Shown here piece after piece: positions 45,006 through 53,371 of a DNA stretch of 64,000 bases. Each line of letters begins with the position of its first letter. Position 1 is the stretch's first letter. Origin of the DNA: Kangiella koreensis DSM 16069 (GTDB lineage: Bacteria; Pseudomonadota; Gammaproteobacteria; Enterobacterales; Kangiellaceae); NCBI RefSeq assembly GCF_000024085.1, contig NC_013166.1, positions 2,108,001-2,172,000 of the forward strand, given 5' to 3'. Under the pieces are notes generated by a model, which had not been told where the DNA came from, did not search any database, and saw nothing but the letters and a program-made list of their open reading frames with translations. A program made the position numbers and the translations under genes.

Positions 45006-46919
45006 TTAGAACGAATAACTTAAAGCTAACGAAACATGATCTCGGTCAGAAATCAGGTTTGCTGAACCACCGCCAAAGTAACTGTTATAGGCGAAATCCC
45101 ACTTCCAGGCACTTAGAGTGCTCAAGCTAACACCTAGCGACAGCGACTTACGACCTTCAAGGAAGTTCGAAATCGGTGCAGGAGTATTACCACTAACATC
45201 ATGCTGGAACACCACTCGTGGCGACATATTCCAACCACTAAAGATATTGTTGTAATCCCAACGCATTGCCATACGGTACCCCCATGAAAACTCATCAGCG
45301 AATCCATTTTCAGTCATGCCTTCACATTCTGTACGAATTCTTTGATTAGTGACTGGATGATTAAACCCGCAAGGAGATGTACCAGTTGGGTCTAATGCAA
45401 ATAGGCCCTCAATAGTACCATTCATGTTGTAATCAATAGCACGGTTAGGATTTCCTGAACGGAAGGTACCTTCAGATTCGAAACGTAACTCATCTTGACT
45501 TGGCATATCCAAAATCTGGTTTGCACCAACTTCAACTAAAAAAGCAGTTTGATCGGAACCAAAGACAGGACCTAGCAACGAAGTAACCGTCATCTGGGCT
45601 TGAACTGTATCGAGTAAGCGATAACCAGATATCTCTTCACCTAAACCAACACCACTTGCCACCTGACTCGTTCCGACTGGAATCTGGCCAATTGGTTCAA
45701 GAGTTGCGAATAGTAACTCTACATCATCAACTTGCAGTGGTTCATCGACACGGTAAGAAATTTCACCTGCAACCGAAAGACCACTATCTGTCGCAGTATT
45801 AAAGCTCATACCATACATTTGAATATCTTCTGGATACTCAAGGAAACCTGTTACGACACCTTGTGAGTTTGCTGCGTTGGCTGAGATAATTGGTCGTCGA
45901 TTATGATAGTTCATGTAGTAGAAGCCCAACTCAGTACCATAATCTGTAAAGTAACCTAGCTTGATACCAAATTGCCCTTGGTCATCAGCAAACCGAGTTT
46001 CATCTCTTAGCGCCACGGTTCCAGGCTGACCCTCGGAGTATTGAGCGAAACCAAGATGCACTTCTTCACCCTTCAAACCTAAAAAGTCACGAGTTGAAAA
46101 AAATGTACCTGGCTCATCAAACTTCACTTCTTCAAATTCGAATTGATATAGAGCTTCGATATTCCAACTTTCACTTAAATCAATCGAAGTCCAGATCATG
46201 CTGGTTGGAATAAATGCCTCTTTAAGTTCAGCACCCGGATTTCTTAAAACACGTAAGTCAACCGCATTTGCTTCGGCCAAGCTGTGCTGAATAAAGGTGC
46301 TTTCACCCCAGCTAACAACCTGTTCACCAAGACGAACCTGCATGACATTGCCACTATCAAACTCAAATGTTTTCCAGACATACACGTCCAACATACGAGC
46401 ATCGTATCCTTGTTCGGTTCTGGCAGTGTTTCTACCATCATCACCGCCATAACTGTCTAGATTACGGAAAGGTAATTCAGTATCCATCAAGATGCGGTCG
46501 TAGTACCAAAGGCCCCGGGCAAACAAACCTTGATCGCCATCTTTATGACGAACATCCAGTTCATGGACACCTTTAACTACTTGTGAGAAAAAGTCGCCTT
46601 TATCGAAGTTCAAGTTGCCGTCATCTGAGTTATTCGACCAAGCACCAGCTGGTACGGTACCTGAGCCGTATAAGTTTGAAATCGGTTGACCAGTTTCTAG
46701 TTCATAAAGGTTTGCCTTACCGACTAGATTACGATCTCGTTCCTCAACTCGAATGCCAACTCCCACGGACAAAGTGGTATCAAAGTTAACATCGTAATTT
46801 TCTGTATCCCAGTTGACCGCCTGACTACTGGCAGCTGATACAGCTAAAGCAACACCCGCTGCAATCTTAGACAAGCGCGTCATTGGAGAGTTGTTATGGT
46901 TTAACCCTGTATTTTTCAT
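45006..46919 (-). CDS. DUF1302 outer-membrane beta-barrel protein
   Basis: A 637-residue protein with a signal peptide (cut after SQA, about residue 34). A mature sequence opens with NWDTENYDVNFDTTLSVGVG, and a long series of amphipathic strands ends in SLALSYSF with the C-terminal Phe of outer-membrane barrels. AWSNNSDDGNLNFDKGDFFS and WGESTFIQHSL (parts of it) are typical DUF1302 segments. Size suggests 16 or more strands, comparable with FadL-like channels. GGAAGGAA precedes the ATG. First gene of the DUF1302-DUF1329-Ycf48-RND set. Confidence 0.85.
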   Translation of the reverse strand: MKNTGLNHNNSPMTRLSKIAAGVALAVSAASSQAVNWDTENYDVNFDTTLSVGVGIRVEERDRNLVGKANLYELETGQPISNLYGSGTVPAGAWSNNSDDGNLNFDKGDFFSQVVKGVHELDVRHKDGDQGLFARGLWYYDRILMDTELPFRNLDSYGGDDGRNTARTEQGYDARMLDVYVWKTFEFDSGNVMQVRLGEQVVSWGESTFIQHSLAEANAVDLRVLRNPGAELKEAFIPTSMIWTSIDLSESWNIEALYQFEFEEVKFDEPGTFFSTRDFLGLKGEEVHLGFAQYSEGQPGTVALRDETRFADDQGQFGIKLGYFTDYGTELGFYYMNYHNRRPIISANAANSQGVVTGFLEYPEDIQMYGMSFNTATDSGLSVAGEISYRVDEPLQVDDVELLFATLEPIGQIPVGTSQVASGVGLGEEISGYRLLDTVQAQMTVTSLLGPVFGSDQTAFLVEVGANQILDMPSQDELRFESEGTFRSGNPNRAIDYNMNGTIEGLFALDPTGTSPCGFNHPVTNQRIRTECEGMTENGFADEFSWGYRMAMRWDYNNIFSGWNMSPRVVFQHDVSGNTPAPISNFLEGRKSLSLGVSLSTLSAWKWDFAYNSYFGGGSANLISDRDHVSLALSYSF

Positions 46920-47207
46920 ACAATTCCTTCCCCCATCGATAGGAATTTACTGTTCGCTATAAACAAAAGTAAACGGAAGACGGTAAGACGTCATACCACT
47001 TATAAATGGCATACTATCAATAATTTCTACTTATAAGCAAGCAATATAACCATGCTAATTTGTCAAGATTTTTTGCAGTAGGTTTGAGGTATGAAGTTGC
47101 TATTTTGGCTAGTAAACAACCAGTCTGTAAGGATTCGGTGAATGAACCGCCTGACATTTGTTCAATATTTAAGCAGAAACAGGGGTGGCTGCGTCGTTAA
47201 GAATAAA
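46920..47207. other. Gene-free stretch upstream of the DUF1302 gene
   Basis: About 290 bases between the DUF1302 start and the terminator of the ABC operon. No convincing gene is seen. It must hold the DUF1302 promoter, but no near-consensus pair was found at a good spacing: a TTGACA (minus strand, near 47066) lacks a matching -10. Two direct copies of ACTTATAA (46998-47005 and 47029-47036) are 31 bases apart, three helical turns, and might bind an activator. Confidence 0.4.
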
Positions 47208-47232
47208 GAAAGAGCTGAATAGCAGCTCTTTC
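47208..47232 (-). terminator. Terminator of the GntR-ABC operon
   Basis: GAAAGAGCTG and CAGCTCTTTC form a perfect 10-bp stem with a 5-base loop; the minus strand continues TTTATTC. It lies directly after the stop of the 59-residue gene, which places that gene in the operon. Confidence 0.75.
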
Positions 47233-47235
47233 CTA

Positions 47236-47415
47236 TTATTTAAAAAAGTTCTTGATACTGAGCTGAATCTTGTTCACTGTCTCCAGAGAATTGAGCACCT
47301 CAATCTCTGGTACTGAGTGATTCCATTGAATGGCTACAATCGTCAACAGTGCTCCAATTCCAATATAAAGACACACTCGACTTAACCATTGTGTACTGCG
47401 TTTATTGTAAACCAT
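47236..47415 (-). CDS. 59-residue single-helix membrane protein
   Basis: A short gene with a strong Shine-Dalgarno (AAGGAGAAAGATT before ATG). The product begins MVYNKRSTQWLSRVCLYIGI, continues as a hydrophobic helix to about residue 30, and ends in an amphipathic tail NSLETVNKIQLSIKNFFK. It is 30 bases downstream of the ABC permease gene and just before the terminator, so it belongs to the operon. It may be an accessory subunit or regulator of the transporter; no homologue is recognised. Confidence 0.65.
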   Translation of the reverse strand: MVYNKRSTQWLSRVCLYIGIGALLTIVAIQWNHSVPEIEVLNSLETVNKIQLSIKNFFK

Positions 47416-47445
47416 AATCTTTCTCCTTTCGTGCGTGATGAGCTC

Positions 47446-48402
47446 TTAAAGAGCCTCATCACGGTAACGTCGAATCATAATTGCGCCGATGACAAATGCT
47501 GCGCCGACGACAATCCCTAACCATAAATCCATATCCATCAAATGCTTGCTGAAACTTAAAGGAATCCAGTCCTCTTGAATAAACTCTGAAGCATCACTCT
47601 GAAGCACATCACTAAAGTCACCAGCAATATTGGCCACTGGCGTCACAAAGGCGGCCCAGATCATGCCAATACGCTCACCTATATAAGAGGCAACATGCCA
47701 TGTGTTAGTGACAATACTTTCAGCAATAATCACCAGCACTACTGGTACTGTAGAAACCAGAAATGGGACCTTTTTAGTCCAGCTAGATACCAACAACAGG
47801 TAACCAATAATTGGAGCAGCCCATAAGGTTGCTACATAAAAGGCCTGTAGCTGATAAAAAGCAATCACGAACAGGTTAGATGGTTGCCAGATATTGCTCC
47901 AGGCGCTTGCGTCCGAGACCCAGGCAAAGATAGTAGCTAATAGCATGATTGCCAGGGTGGTTATCTGTAATATGACCCAGAAGAACAATGGTGCTACTAG
48001 CATAGCTGTCACCACTTTCGACACAACTGTCATAGTGTCCGAAATGGGCATCGATTTCCAAAACAGAATGCTGCGATCTTTACGGTCATCGTATAGCGCA
48101 CCCAGACAGTAGAAGAAGCCGACTATTGCCAGTACAAAGCCGAAGCTGAAGATGCCGCTATACATGCCCATCTGTACACCAATTGCCTTGGTGCGAGAGT
48201 CGACACTGACGTCATACAGCTTGAACAGGCTGGTCAAGTCATGACTGCCAACGCCATTAATCTGCACATTGCTGGTACTGAACACAAAGACGCCAAGGAA
48301 AACACCGAATACTGCAATACCACCAATAATCAAAGGTACCCACTGTAGACCGGTCTTATTTTCCCAGTATTCTCTCTTTAATAAGGTTAGAAATGTTTTC
48401 AT
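47446..48402 (-). CDS. ABC-2 type transporter permease
   Basis: A 318-residue membrane protein with about six helices, arranged as in ABC-2 permeases: an amphipathic start (LTLLKREYWENKTG), a helix, an extracytoplasmic loop, and a cluster of helices ending in RRYRDEAL. DDRKDRSILFWKSMPISD, the cytoplasmic coupling segment, is well conserved in YtrC/D-like permeases. Its ATG overlaps the ATPase stop (ATGA). Substrate unknown. Confidence 0.82.
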   Translation of the reverse strand: MKTFLTLLKREYWENKTGLQWVPLIIGGIAVFGVFLGVFVFSTSNVQINGVGSHDLTSLFKLYDVSVDSRTKAIGVQMGMYSGIFSFGFVLAIVGFFYCLGALYDDRKDRSILFWKSMPISDTMTVVSKVVTAMLVAPLFFWVILQITTLAIMLLATIFAWVSDASAWSNIWQPSNLFVIAFYQLQAFYVATLWAAPIIGYLLLVSSWTKKVPFLVSTVPVVLVIIAESIVTNTWHVASYIGERIGMIWAAFVTPVANIAGDFSDVLQSDASEFIQEDWIPLSFSKHLMDMDLWLGIVVGAAFVIGAIMIRRYRDEAL

Positions 48403-49256
48403 GCGGCCTCTCCTTTCATTTTGGCAACAAACAGATCGGCTACGCTTGGTTTGCGAACCTTACCTAATTCTTGAAGTTGCTCCTTAGCGACACCACTAAA
48501 CAGACAAACCTTCTGTCCAAAGACTTCCCTGACATTCAGTGGCTTCATCGCTAAGGCAGCTTCCTCAAACTCCTTCTCAACCATCACTTCAAAATACGAG
48601 TCTGCTATTGCGTCCATCGAATCATCCAGCACAATCTTTCCATCCTGGATAAAAATGAGGTCACTCAAAATGTGCTCAATTTCTTCTACCTGATGCGTAG
48701 TTATTATTATGGTTCGATTATCATCGAAATAATCGTTTAGCAGTTGCTCATAAAATGATTTGCGGAACAGAATATCCAGTCCTAACGTCGGTTCATCCAG
48801 AATCAACAAGTCCGCATCAATCGCCATAATTAAGGCCAGGTGCAATTGCACCACCATTCCTTTGGATAAGGCCTTAACCCGGCTGTTCCTTTTTATTTTT
48901 GTTTGTCCCAAGTACTTCTCACACAGCTCACGACTAAAGCGAGGATGTACCCCCTCTACAAAGTCGATTGCCTGACTTACTTTAATCCAGCGAGGTAATA
49001 CGGCCACATCAGCAATAAAGCACACGCGTTTCATCAACTCATCGCGTTGCTTATGCGGATCCAGACCGAAAATATTAAGCTCGCCTTCGAAGGGAGTTAA
49101 TCCCAACACTGATTTTAGTAATGTTGTTTTTCCCGCACCATTTGGGCCGATTAAGCCCAAAATCCGTCCTGGCGCTAGCTCAAAGCTGACATTATCCAAA
49201 GCTTTGAAGCTGCCATATCTTTTATTGAGTCCTTTAGCTTCAAGGATATTACTCAT
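48399..49256 (-). CDS. ABC transporter ATP-binding protein (YtrB-like)
   Basis: A 285-residue ATPase with Walker A GPNGAGKTT, a signature ALSKGM in place of the LSGGQ form, Walker B LLILDEPTLGLD and the switch His in TTHQVEEIE. The degenerate signature is common in this subgroup. The ATG at 49256 follows GAGGAGA and overlaps the gntR end by eight bases; a longer frame would read deep into gntR. It works with the ABC-2 permease next door. Confidence 0.9.
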   Translation of the reverse strand: MSNILEAKGLNKRYGSFKALDNVSFELAPGRILGLIGPNGAGKTTLLKSVLGLTPFEGELNIFGLDPHKQRDELMKRVCFIADVAVLPRWIKVSQAIDFVEGVHPRFSRELCEKYLGQTKIKRNSRVKALSKGMVVQLHLALIMAIDADLLILDEPTLGLDILFRKSFYEQLLNDYFDDNRTIIITTHQVEEIEHILSDLIFIQDGKIVLDDSMDAIADSYFEVMVEKEFEEAALAMKPLNVREVFGQKVCLFSGVAKEQLQELGKVRKPSVADLFVAKMKGEAA

Positions 49257-49623
49257 GATCGCTCTCCTCGTCCTTTGTACGCTTGAACAACTCATCCAAT
49301 GAAATCTGTAAACGTTCAATCTTCTGTAATAATGCAGGCCATTCCACAGTTAAAAACTGTTCACGCTCTTGCTTCAATAATTTTGCTTTCGCACCTTCTG
49401 TTACGAACATGCCTAATCCCCTTCGTTTTTCAGCTAATTCACTTTCAACCAATAATTGATAGGCCTTGGATACGGTTATCGGGTTCAACTGATACTCCGC
49501 TGAAATGTTCCGAACCGAGGGCAAAGCATCACCTTCCTGCAGGCTGCCATCGAGGATCATATTCAAGACCCTGTCGCGCAGTTGCAGGTAAATTGGCTGT
49601 GTGTCATCCCAATGTATTTGCAT
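49249..49623 (-). CDS. GntR-family regulator, YtrA subfamily
   Basis: A 124-residue regulator with a winged helix-turn-helix (PIYLQLRDRVLNMILDGSL, PSVRNISAEYQLNPITVSKAYQLL shortened here) and only a short helical C-terminal dimerisation part, as in YtrA. YtrA proteins repress ABC operons that respond to cell-wall-active compounds. It is the first gene of the operon. The palindrome 35 bases upstream of its start is the obvious candidate operator. Confidence 0.9.
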   Translation of the reverse strand: MQIHWDDTQPIYLQLRDRVLNMILDGSLQEGDALPSVRNISAEYQLNPITVSKAYQLLVESELAEKRRGLGMFVTEGAKAKLLKQEREQFLTVEWPALLQKIERLQISLDELFKRTKDEESDHE

Positions 49624-49657
49624 ATTTAGCTACCTGTTGGCAGTTATCTAATGCTAA

Positions 49658-49677
49658 TTTAATATAAGCATATTAAA
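49658..49677 (-). promoter_or_regulatory. Candidate YtrA-type operator
   Basis: TTTAATAT-AAGC-ATATTAAA has perfect 8-base arms and a 4-base centre, 35 to 54 bases before the gntR ATG, where the core promoter should lie. AT-rich palindromes of this shape fit GntR-family sites. Autoregulation is inferred. Confidence 0.55.
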
Positions 49678-49693
49678 ATCAGCAACTTAACCT

Positions 49694-49728
49694 AGCAAGA
49701 CTTCAGATCTCATGTTCAGTGTCTTGCT
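49694..49728. promoter_or_regulatory. Dyad in the gntR/yeiH intergenic region
   Basis: AGCAAGAC and GTCTTGCT are perfect 8-base inverted arms separated by 19 bases. It may be a transcript hairpin or a protein-binding site. No T run follows on either strand. Confidence 0.35.
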
Positions 49729-49733
49729 GACAT

Positions 49734-49757
49734 GGTGTTATACTAAGATATAACACC
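49734..49757 (+). promoter_or_regulatory. Nine-base palindrome upstream of yeiH
   Basis: GGTGTTATA and TATAACACC are perfect inverted arms around CTAAGA. The inner part TTATA-N6-TATAA suits the interrupted dyads of LysR-type regulators, and YeiH-type genes are often controlled by a LysR protein. It lies 44 bases before the candidate -35. Confidence 0.45.
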
Positions 49758-49800
49758 GGCTCTGTAAAACACTTTTTGCGAATTTTTTATAAAAAGCCTG

Positions 49801-49829
49801 TTACAAAGTGTGTCGCAAATAGTTATATT
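49801..49829 (+). promoter_or_regulatory. Candidate yeiH promoter
   Basis: TTACAA, 17-base spacer, TATATT. The predicted start near 49836 is only about five bases from the ATG at 49841, which implies a nearly leaderless mRNA or a later translation start. Confidence 0.4.
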
Positions 49830-49840
49830 AAAAATATCTA

Positions 49841-50857
49841 ATGAAGTATCAGGCAAAGGCTAGTAAACTCTTAACTCATGTTTTTCAGTTAATTATCAAC
49901 GTGCAAAACACAAAATTATTCCCTTTCACACCGGCCAACGTGCTGTTACTAGTGCTCAGCTTGGCTTGTATATTCAGTTTGTTACCCGCCAGCTATGCTT
50001 TGGCAGCGGGTCTGGTTTGGGGCTGGTTTTTTGCCGATCAGCAAGCTTTACCGCTCTCCAGCTGGGCAAGTCTGTTACTAAAAATCGCTATTGTGCTACT
50101 GGGGTTCAGTCTTCCTTTGACTGAGTTATGGGGGACCGCCAAAGACAGCTTCGTATTAACGGTCAGTGTTATAGGCAGCACTTTATTGGTCGGCTTGCTA
50201 TTGGCCAGGCTGTTTAAACTGGATCAACAACAAGGCTTGCTGATCAGCTCCGGTACTGCGATTTGTGGCGGCAGCGCAATTGCCGCAGTTGGTTCATCAA
50301 TTAAAGCAAATAGCCATAATATGGTTATTTCCTTAGCCATTGTATTTATCTTAAATGCTGTGGCTTTGTTTGTTTTTCCGGCAATTGGTCATTGGCTGGA
50401 CCTTACCCAGAGCCAGTTTGGACTTTGGGCAGCGTTAGGTATTCACGACACCAGTAGCGTGGTCGGTGCCGCAGCAGTCTATGGCGAAGAAGCCTTGGAT
50501 GTCGCAACAACAACCAAACTATCGCGAGCTTTATGGATCATTCCGCTGGCTATCATTGCTTCTGTGTCGCAACATTCAGGTAAAATCAAATTCAGCCTGC
50601 CACTGTTTATTGTATTTTTCTTGCTTGCTAGCTCTGTTAGTAGTTTTCTTATGTCACCAGAGCTTATGGCGCAAGTGGGCACTTACATCAAGCCTGCATC
50701 AAAAAACCTATTTGCATTGAGCCTGCTGTGGATGGGAACCAGCTTAAACAGAGCTGCGATCAAGGCAATCCCCATTCGCTCAATGCTACTGGGCATCATT
50801 CTTTGGCTTGCGGTATCCATCAGCTCACTGTACGTTGTCATGCAATGGTACCCATAA
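49841..50857 (+). CDS. yeiH: YeiH family (UPF0324) putative sulfate/anion exporter
   Basis: A 338-residue membrane protein with about ten helices. Family motifs are GTAICGGSAIAAVGSSIKA and GIHDTSSVVGAAAVYGEEAL. YeiH proteins are listed as putative sulfate exporters, but the substrate is poorly tested. The start is uncertain: ATG 49841 has no Shine-Dalgarno, and an in-frame GTG at 49901 would give a compact N-terminus beginning before the first helix. Confidence 0.82.
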   Translation: MKYQAKASKLLTHVFQLIINVQNTKLFPFTPANVLLLVLSLACIFSLLPASYALAAGLVWGWFFADQQALPLSSWASLLLKIAIVLLGFSLPLTELWGTAKDSFVLTVSVIGSTLLVGLLLARLFKLDQQQGLLISSGTAICGGSAIAAVGSSIKANSHNMVISLAIVFILNAVALFVFPAIGHWLDLTQSQFGLWAALGIHDTSSVVGAAAVYGEEALDVATTTKLSRALWIIPLAIIASVSQHSGKIKFSLPLFIVFFLLASSVSSFLMSPELMAQVGTYIKPASKNLFALSLLWMGTSLNRAAIKAIPIRSMLLGIILWLAVSISSLYVVMQWYP

Positions 50858-50883
50858 CCCAATAGTAAAATAAAGAGAACATC

Positions 50884-51774
50884 ATGTTTGCACTGCAGTT
50901 TGATCAGCTGGATCGCCAGGCTGAGCTAAGAATCAATCCCGCACAACTTCGACAAATTGCGCAAAAGGCAAATAGCACTATCCTGCCGGTCCACCGGCAG
51001 CAATTGCTGACTCAGGGTGACAGCCTCCTATGGCTAACCTGGAACGAATTATCCGATGTATTCGAGGATGTTCAAGATAAGCACTTGATCTATCTGGGGC
51101 AAGTTGGAGAACAGTACTACTTCAGTTATCGGCTAACCGAACCCGAATATCTTATCAAACAGTTTCAATCAGTCTCATTGAAAGGCTTAAGAGAACTGAT
51201 ACCCGTATTATCAGAGGCTGATTCATTTTTAGCTAACGTGGCGATTGGTATTGAACACTGGCACAACACGCACCAGTATTGTGGCTTTTGTGGCCATGCC
51301 ACCTACTCAACATTAGCTGGCTTTGTCCGCCAATGCAGCAATCCAGAATGTGCCAAAGAGCACTATCCACGAACCGATGCTGCGGTGATTTGTGCTATAA
51401 CTTATCAGGATAAGATTTTATTGGTCCGCCAGGCTCAGTGGCCGGAAAACCGCTATTCTGTCATTGCAGGGTTTGTCGAGCCGGGTGAGAGCTTGGAGCA
51501 AGCTGTAGCACGCGAAGCTAACGAAGAAGCAGGACTAACGGTGACCAATATTCAGTATTTCGGCTCGCAACCATGGCCTTTTCCTCAATCATTAATGACC
51601 GGCTTTACCGCTGAAGCAACTCACCCTTCTATTGAGCTGAAAGATGATGAGTTGGAGCATGCAAGCTGGTTTACCCGTTCTCAAATCAATGAGTTAGTTG
51701 ACACTGGGCAGCTTATCCTACCCTATCAATACTCTATTTCACGCACTCTGATCGAGCACTGGCGAAATAGCTAA
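50884..51774 (+). CDS. nudC: NADH pyrophosphatase / NAD-capped RNA hydrolase
   Basis: A 296-residue Nudix hydrolase. It has the zinc site CGFCGHATY with CSNPECAKEHYP, the Nudix box GFVEPGESLEQAVAREANEE, and the NudC-specific SQPWPFPQSLM after it. NudC cleaves NADH and removes NAD caps from RNA. It is 26 bases downstream of yeiH on the same strand and may share its transcript. Confidence 0.94.
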   Translation: MFALQFDQLDRQAELRINPAQLRQIAQKANSTILPVHRQQLLTQGDSLLWLTWNELSDVFEDVQDKHLIYLGQVGEQYYFSYRLTEPEYLIKQFQSVSLKGLRELIPVLSEADSFLANVAIGIEHWHNTHQYCGFCGHATYSTLAGFVRQCSNPECAKEHYPRTDAAVICAITYQDKILLVRQAQWPENRYSVIAGFVEPGESLEQAVAREANEEAGLTVTNIQYFGSQPWPFPQSLMTGFTAEATHPSIELKDDELEHASWFTRSQINELVDTGQLILPYQYSISRTLIEHWRNS

Positions 51775-51839
51775 CTGTTTGATAGTTCATCATTAATGTG
51801 CTTTTAACACTTATTTGTCGTATATTTTTTAAACAATTA

Positions 51840-51868
51840 TTGACGAATAATCCTTTCTCAAGTACAAA
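51840..51868 (+). promoter_or_regulatory. Candidate promoter for the leader and 119-residue gene
   Basis: TTGACG, 17-base spacer, TACAAA, with transcription from about 51876. This leaves a leader of about 125 bases before the gene at 52003, long enough to hold the short open frame at 51924. Confidence 0.4.
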
Positions 51869-51923
51869 TAGAAGCAATCCTTATAACTATCGCTTATAAA
51901 AGCAGGTGGTAAGGAGATACAGG

Positions 51924-51986
51924 ATGTTTAGGAAACTGCTAACTTTTTTCTCAAGTTCACATTGTTGGGAAGTTAGCCAGATTTAG
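51924..51986 (+). CDS. Possible 20-residue leader peptide
   Basis: A very strong Shine-Dalgarno (TAAGGAGAT) lies before ATG, opening a 20-codon frame MFRKLLTFFSSSHCWEVSQI that stops 16 bases before the next gene. Inside it, GCTAACTT and AAGTTAGC can form a hairpin, and TTTAGGAAAC occurs exactly twice, at 51927-51936 and 51982-51991. This may be a regulatory leader, a tiny membrane-active peptide, or a chance frame. Confidence 0.4.
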   Translation: MFRKLLTFFSSSHCWEVSQI

Positions 51987-52002
51987 GAAACAAGGAGTTC
52001 TT

Positions 52003-52362
52003 ATGTCTAAGATCACAATTCTCGCCGGCGACTTTCCAAGTGGCAACGGTCATTTTTCATTTCGTAATTTCACCCTTCCCGGAGACAGTAACCACTACCT
52101 CTGCGAGACGGTAAATATTAACCAGCTTGAATCCTTCAATAAAATCAACAAAGAAATGGTCACTATGTTAGGAGTCAGCGAGCGAACTGAGCGTATTCTG
52201 GATGATTTAACGCAAGACCAGGTGTTGTTTATGGTGCGGTTGAAGGATAAAAGACGATTTGTTGGCTTGGCCGATAAACGAACGTTTGACAAGATGAATA
52301 TGGCGAGACGAATTGAAGGCAATAAAAATCAACCAATGACTAAAGCGCCTTCAGCGGCTTAG
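52003..52362 (+). CDS. 119-residue hypothetical protein
   Basis: A small protein opening MSKITILAGDFPSGNGHFSF and containing LFMVRLKDKRRFVGLADKRT, probably a small beta-rich fold with a basic C-terminus. AAGGAG is well placed before the ATG. No signal or membrane segment and no firmly recognised family. It converges with epmA, 27 bases apart, and lies downstream of a possible leader peptide. Confidence 0.6.
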   Translation: MSKITILAGDFPSGNGHFSFRNFTLPGDSNHYLCETVNINQLESFNKINKEMVTMLGVSERTERILDDLTQDQVLFMVRLKDKRRFVGLADKRTFDKMNMARRIEGNKNQPMTKAPSAA

Positions 52363-52389
52363 GCAATCTGTTGGTGAGTTAGTTGTTAG

Positions 52390-53340
52390 TTAGGCTCGGT
52401 CCCAAGGAAAAGCAATGACGTCTTGAATCTCCTTGGTATCGAGTTTGATCATCAATAAACGATCCAGCCCTAAAGCAACACCAGAGCAATCAGGCAAACC
52501 GTATTCCAATGCTGCAATAAAGTGTTGGTCAATGGCTATTTCTGCTAACCCATTGTTTTTACGCCAACTATTATCCGCTTCAAAGCGAGCTAGCTGCTGG
52601 GAACTGTCAGCCAGCTCATAAAAGCCATTGGCCAACTCTATACCCTCAATGTACAGCTCAAAACGATGAGCAACTCGTGGATCCAACTTTGAAATTCGCG
52701 CCAAAGCAGCCTGGCTGGCTGGGTAATCATAGATAAAGCAAACAGATCCATTCAATCCTAACTGAGGTTCAATCTTGTCCTCGAACAATAGACTTAGAAA
52801 GTCATCTCTTTCCAACTCATTAGGAAGACTCCCCAGATTAGAACGAGCAAATAGCTCAAGCGCTTCATCAGTAATGGATAATGGATCGAAATCAAGGAAC
52901 TCAATAAAAGCCTGCTGATAGCTCAGATCTCGCCGCTTCTTCAGCCCCAGCACCTCGGAAACGAGCTCAAAGACATCATCCATCAATTGAAAATGATCAA
53001 AGCCCAATCGATACCATTCCAGCATGGTGAATTCTGGGTTGTGCTTAGCCCCGACCTCATCCTGCCGAAAGGCTTTACATATTTGATAGATTGAACCGGA
53101 ACCATCTGCCAATAAACGTTTCATGGCATATTCTGGTGAAGTTTGAAGAAATCCTGACTCTGTTGAGCTAACCTCTGCGGTCATTGACCGCATGTAACGA
53201 TCGGTCACTCCATGATGAGATAAAGCAGGTGTATCCACCTCAAGCACACCACGCTCAGCAAAAAAGTGACGGACAGTGGCCATCAACACTGCTCGGTTTT
53301 TAAGGTTTTGTAGTGAAGCTGAAGGTTTCCAGTCGGTCAT
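52390..53340 (-). CDS. epmA: EF-P lysyl ligase (EpmA)
   Basis: A class II lysyl-tRNA synthetase paralogue that attaches (R)-beta-lysine to a conserved Lys of elongation factor P. The 316-residue protein has only the catalytic core and lacks the anticodon domain, as expected. Motif 2 is FRQDEVGAKHNPEFTMLEWY and motif 3 is SGVALGLDRLLMI. The substrate lysine is made by EpmB, also encoded here (54307-55356). It is downstream of efp on the same strand but 376 bases away. Confidence 0.95.
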   Translation of the reverse strand: MTDWKPSASLQNLKNRAVLMATVRHFFAERGVLEVDTPALSHHGVTDRYMRSMTAEVSSTESGFLQTSPEYAMKRLLADGSGSIYQICKAFRQDEVGAKHNPEFTMLEWYRLGFDHFQLMDDVFELVSEVLGLKKRRDLSYQQAFIEFLDFDPLSITDEALELFARSNLGSLPNELERDDFLSLLFEDKIEPQLGLNGSVCFIYDYPASQAALARISKLDPRVAHRFELYIEGIELANGFYELADSSQQLARFEADNSWRKNNGLAEIAIDQHFIAALEYGLPDCSGVALGLDRLLMIKLDTKEIQDVIAFPWDRA

Positions 53341-53371
53341 AGGGCTGAGTCAAAGATTAACTTTAGGGATT

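Noticed and set aside
47141..47221. A 26-codon plus-strand frame with AAGGATT before its ATG
   Set aside because: The product has no coherent features, and the frame runs into the operon terminator on the other strand; probably chance.
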